Below are positions 7,032 through 8,277 of a stretch of DNA of 8,277 bases, piece by piece. How positions within the stretch are numbered: position 1 is the first letter of the stretch; each line of letters begins with the position of its first letter. A model generated the notes under the pieces. That model made no database searches. It was not told the origin of the DNA and saw nothing but the letters and a program-made list of their open reading frames with translations. Source of the DNA: an uncultured Veillonella sp. (lineage in GTDB: Bacteria > Bacillota > Negativicutes > Veillonellales > Veillonellaceae); the NCBI GenBank assembly GCA_900552445.1, contig URZS01000034.1, positions 1 to 8,277 on the forward strand, read 5' to 3'. Position numbers and translations under genes: made by a program.

Positions 7032-7053
7032 ACAAAATTGTATCGAAAATTGC
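7020..7053. promoter_or_regulatory. Possible operator: 8-bp inverted repeat over the -35 region
   Basis: GCAATTTT at 7020-7027 and its perfect reverse complement AAAATTGC at 7046-7053 flank and partly cover the -35 hexamer of the operon promoter. A repressor or activator could bind here. The region is AT-rich, so chance is a real alternative. The right arm also overlaps the outermost estimate of the insertion sequence end. Confidence 0.3.
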
Positions 7054-7069
7054 AATAACAAGTTGAACA
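7048..7069 (+). repeat. Left terminal inverted repeat of the IS30 element
   Basis: The inner 11 bases CAAGTTGAACA (7059-7069) match the reverse complement of 8223-8233 perfectly. Extended outward to 22 bases the match has three differences. A further shared block, AGTCCAT, lies inside at 7083-7089 and reappears inverted at 8204-8210. Confidence 0.65.
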
Positions 7070-7088
7070 TTACCAGCTAAATAGTCCA

Positions 7089-8141
7089 TCAGGTCGCACA
7101 AGAATAAATCCTGTCCAGTTCGGCCTCGAAGAGTTCATCCGGTGTTCGGTATCCGAGAAGCTTCCGTGGCAACCCATTACACCAGAGTTCGATCTGAGCT
7201 ATCTGCTCATTGGAATAGCTGTCGATCCGTTTTCCTTTCGGAATAAACCTACGAATTAATCCGTTATGGCGCTCCACCGATCCTTTCTCGCAGGATGTGT
7301 AGGGATGGGCAAAATAGACCAGTGTTTTACTCAGAGTCTCTAAATCAGATAGTGTCGAAAACTCGGAACCGTTGTCTGTGGTGATTGTCTTAAAGACATC
7401 ATCCCAGTGTTCTTCAAATTGAGAATGAACTGTTGATAGAGCATTCATGACGCTGTTCGGATTACGACCGGGGATGCGAATCATCCAGTACTCCCTGGTC
7501 TTTCGCTCAATCATGGTCAATAGGGCATCATCGTTATTATTTTTTGAGCCGATAACAAGATCTGCTTCCCAATGTCCAAACTCCTTACGGTCATTTACAG
7601 ATGCTGGGCGTTCTTCAATGCTCCGACCGAGAATTCGCTTATTTTTATGAACCTGTGTTTTTTTAGGTGACCTGCGAAGTTTTTCCGGAAGATCGATGTT
7701 CTTGATTCCAAGAAGTCCGAGATCAATGTAACCATAAAGTGTTTTTGTACAGACAATCTGATCTCTGGTGAATAATTCATTTTTCAAGGCACGGCCTACA
7801 CAAGCATCAAGTGACCATCCTTCTTCGAAGAACTTCTGCTCTACAAAAGAGATGAAGTTAGATTTCTCGAAAAAGTCATAGTGCCGGCAGCATGACTGGC
7901 GATTTCGCTCATAAGCATCTTGACCAGCAGTGGCTTTATAACGGAGGATATTTCCTTTGTATAGTGACACAGTTCCGCGCTTGATCTCATTTCGAACGGT
8001 GTTCGGTGCGCAGCCAATTTCCTTGGCAATCCTGTTAGGACTCCATCCATCTTTGAGTCGAGTCTGAATCAAAACACGGCACTCAAATGTAAGATGTTGT
8101 CCTTTTCTGTGCTCATTTGCGGTATAATGTAAGTGGTCCAT
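7089..8141 (-). CDS. IS30-family transposase, intact
   Basis: This is a DDE transposase that cuts and joins the ends of its own element. The 350 residues hold an N-terminal helix-turn-helix (about 33-54, SPNRIAKEIGCAPNTVRNEI) and a C-terminal catalytic core. The DDE triad is visible as Asp194 in GHWEADLVIG, Asp256 in TTDNGSEF and Glu290 in KGSVERHNGLIRRFIPKG, all strong IS30 hallmarks. Length matches full-size IS30 family members, with no frameshift or internal stop. The ATG at 8141 has AAGGAG (8151-8156) 9 bases upstream. The stop TGA at 7089-7091 is about 20 bases inside the left inverted repeat. Base composition looks richer in G+C than the neighbouring operon genes, consistent with acquired DNA. 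The element is likely still functional from its coding sequence. Confidence 0.96.
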   Translation of the reverse strand: MDHLHYTANEHRKGQHLTFECRVLIQTRLKDGWSPNRIAKEIGCAPNTVRNEIKRGTVSLYKGNILRYKATAGQDAYERNRQSCCRHYDFFEKSNFISFVEQKFFEEGWSLDACVGRALKNELFTRDQIVCTKTLYGYIDLGLLGIKNIDLPEKLRRSPKKTQVHKNKRILGRSIEERPASVNDRKEFGHWEADLVIGSKNNNDDALLTMIERKTREYWMIRIPGRNPNSVMNALSTVHSQFEEHWDDVFKTITTDNGSEFSTLSDLETLSKTLVYFAHPYTSCEKGSVERHNGLIRRFIPKGKRIDSYSNEQIAQIELWCNGLPRKLLGYRTPDELFEAELDRIYSCAT

Positions 8142-8182
8142 AGGGATTTTCTCCTTGTGAATAAAGTTTAGTCACTTACATT
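8126..8182 (-). promoter_or_regulatory. Inverted repeat around the transposase start, possible translation-blocking hairpin
   Basis: A 10-bp perfect inverted repeat, AATGTAAGTG (8126-8135) and CACTTACATT (8173-8182), brackets the ribosome binding site and the ATG of the transposase. In a read-through RNA it would form a stem whose loop of 37 bases holds AAGGAG and the start codon; one arm falls in codons 2-6. It may limit transposase made from outside transcripts, or be a binding site for the transposase itself. Confidence 0.5.
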
Positions 8183-8188
8183 CTACCA
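8180..8188 (-). promoter_or_regulatory. Candidate extended -10 promoter of the transposase
   Basis: On the minus strand TAGAAT (8180-8185) is preceded by TGG, giving an extended -10 element (TGn before the hexamer). No good -35 is seen 17 bases further upstream. A start near 8173 would fall within or just after the upstream arm of the inverted repeat, so native transcripts would lack most of that arm. This is a weak call. Confidence 0.35.
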
Positions 8189-8222
8189 AAGGAAGAGAGC
8201 CGTATGGACTTTTTGTATTACT

Positions 8223-8244
8223 TGTTCAACTTGATTTTACAATT
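8223..8244 (-). repeat. Right terminal inverted repeat of the IS30 element
   Basis: The reverse complement of 8223-8233 equals the left inner repeat CAAGTTGAACA. The extension to 8244 matches the left side with three differences over 22 bases. Beyond it only 33 bases of flank remain in the window, with no recognisable gene. Confidence 0.65.
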
Positions 8245-8277
8245 CATCAAAAATTCTGTCATACAACTTTTTTATGT

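Larger units (their letters stand above)
7048..8244 (-). mobile_element. IS30-family insertion sequence, apparently complete
   Basis: A single intact IS30-type transposase gene is bounded by imperfect inverted repeats (7048-7069 and 8223-8244). The total of about 1.2 kb is normal for the family. The outer limits are uncertain by about 11 bases on each side, because only the inner 11 bases of each repeat are perfect, and I could not find a convincing short target duplication. The element sits just upstream of the operon promoter in the same orientation, and no terminator is visible between the transposase stop and the operon. Confidence 0.75.

Noticed and set aside
7040..7058. Target site duplication flanking the IS30 element
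   Set aside because: No identical 2-4 base pair is convincing at either candidate boundary, so a duplication cannot be claimed.

Overview
The window looks like chromosome of a diderm Firmicute of the class Negativicutes, most likely Veillonella. The grounds are low-GC DNA, strong Gram-positive-type ribosome binding sites, and outer-membrane genes: a TolC-like channel and an MlaD whose C-terminus looks like a beta-barrel. The genus comes from recognising this mla-tolC arrangement, not from a marker gene.

Every convincing gene is on the minus strand, so transcription runs from high to low coordinates. At the right is an apparently complete IS30-family insertion sequence (about 7048-8244) with an intact transposase. 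Next is a short AT-rich intergenic region with a good sigma-A-type promoter (-35 at 7026-7031, -10 at 7003-7008, 17 bp spacer). Six tightly packed genes follow: a 94-aa exported protein with a biotinyl/lipoyl-like fold, a 668-aa exported SpoIVB-type (S55) peptidase-like protein, mlaE, mlaF, mlaD and tolC. Gaps are 12, 21, 20, -1 and 42 bp, so this is probably one operon. It ends at a strong hairpin terminator with a UUCG loop at 284-312. The leftmost 283 bases are AT-rich with no gene, only a 12-bp tandem repeat.

MlaE (permease), MlaF (ATPase) and MlaD (MCE protein) form an envelope lipid transporter. No MlaA, MlaB or MlaC is present here. MlaD is long: membrane anchor, MCE domain, long helical region, then a beta-rich C-terminus ending in Phe. 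This matches the inner-to-outer-membrane bridge that I recall being described for Veillonella parvula. TolC supplies a second outer-membrane component. The two leader genes encode exported proteins of unknown role whose co-transcription links them to envelope work.

The most unusual observation is in the S55 protein. The two conserved blocks of the SpoIVB peptidase domain are in swapped order: the GMSGSP serine block precedes the GH histidine block. This suggests a circularly permuted S55 domain, and the position matching the third catalytic residue of SpoIVB is Ser rather than Asp. A second point is the insertion sequence just upstream of the operon promoter, with a possible hairpin around the transposase start.
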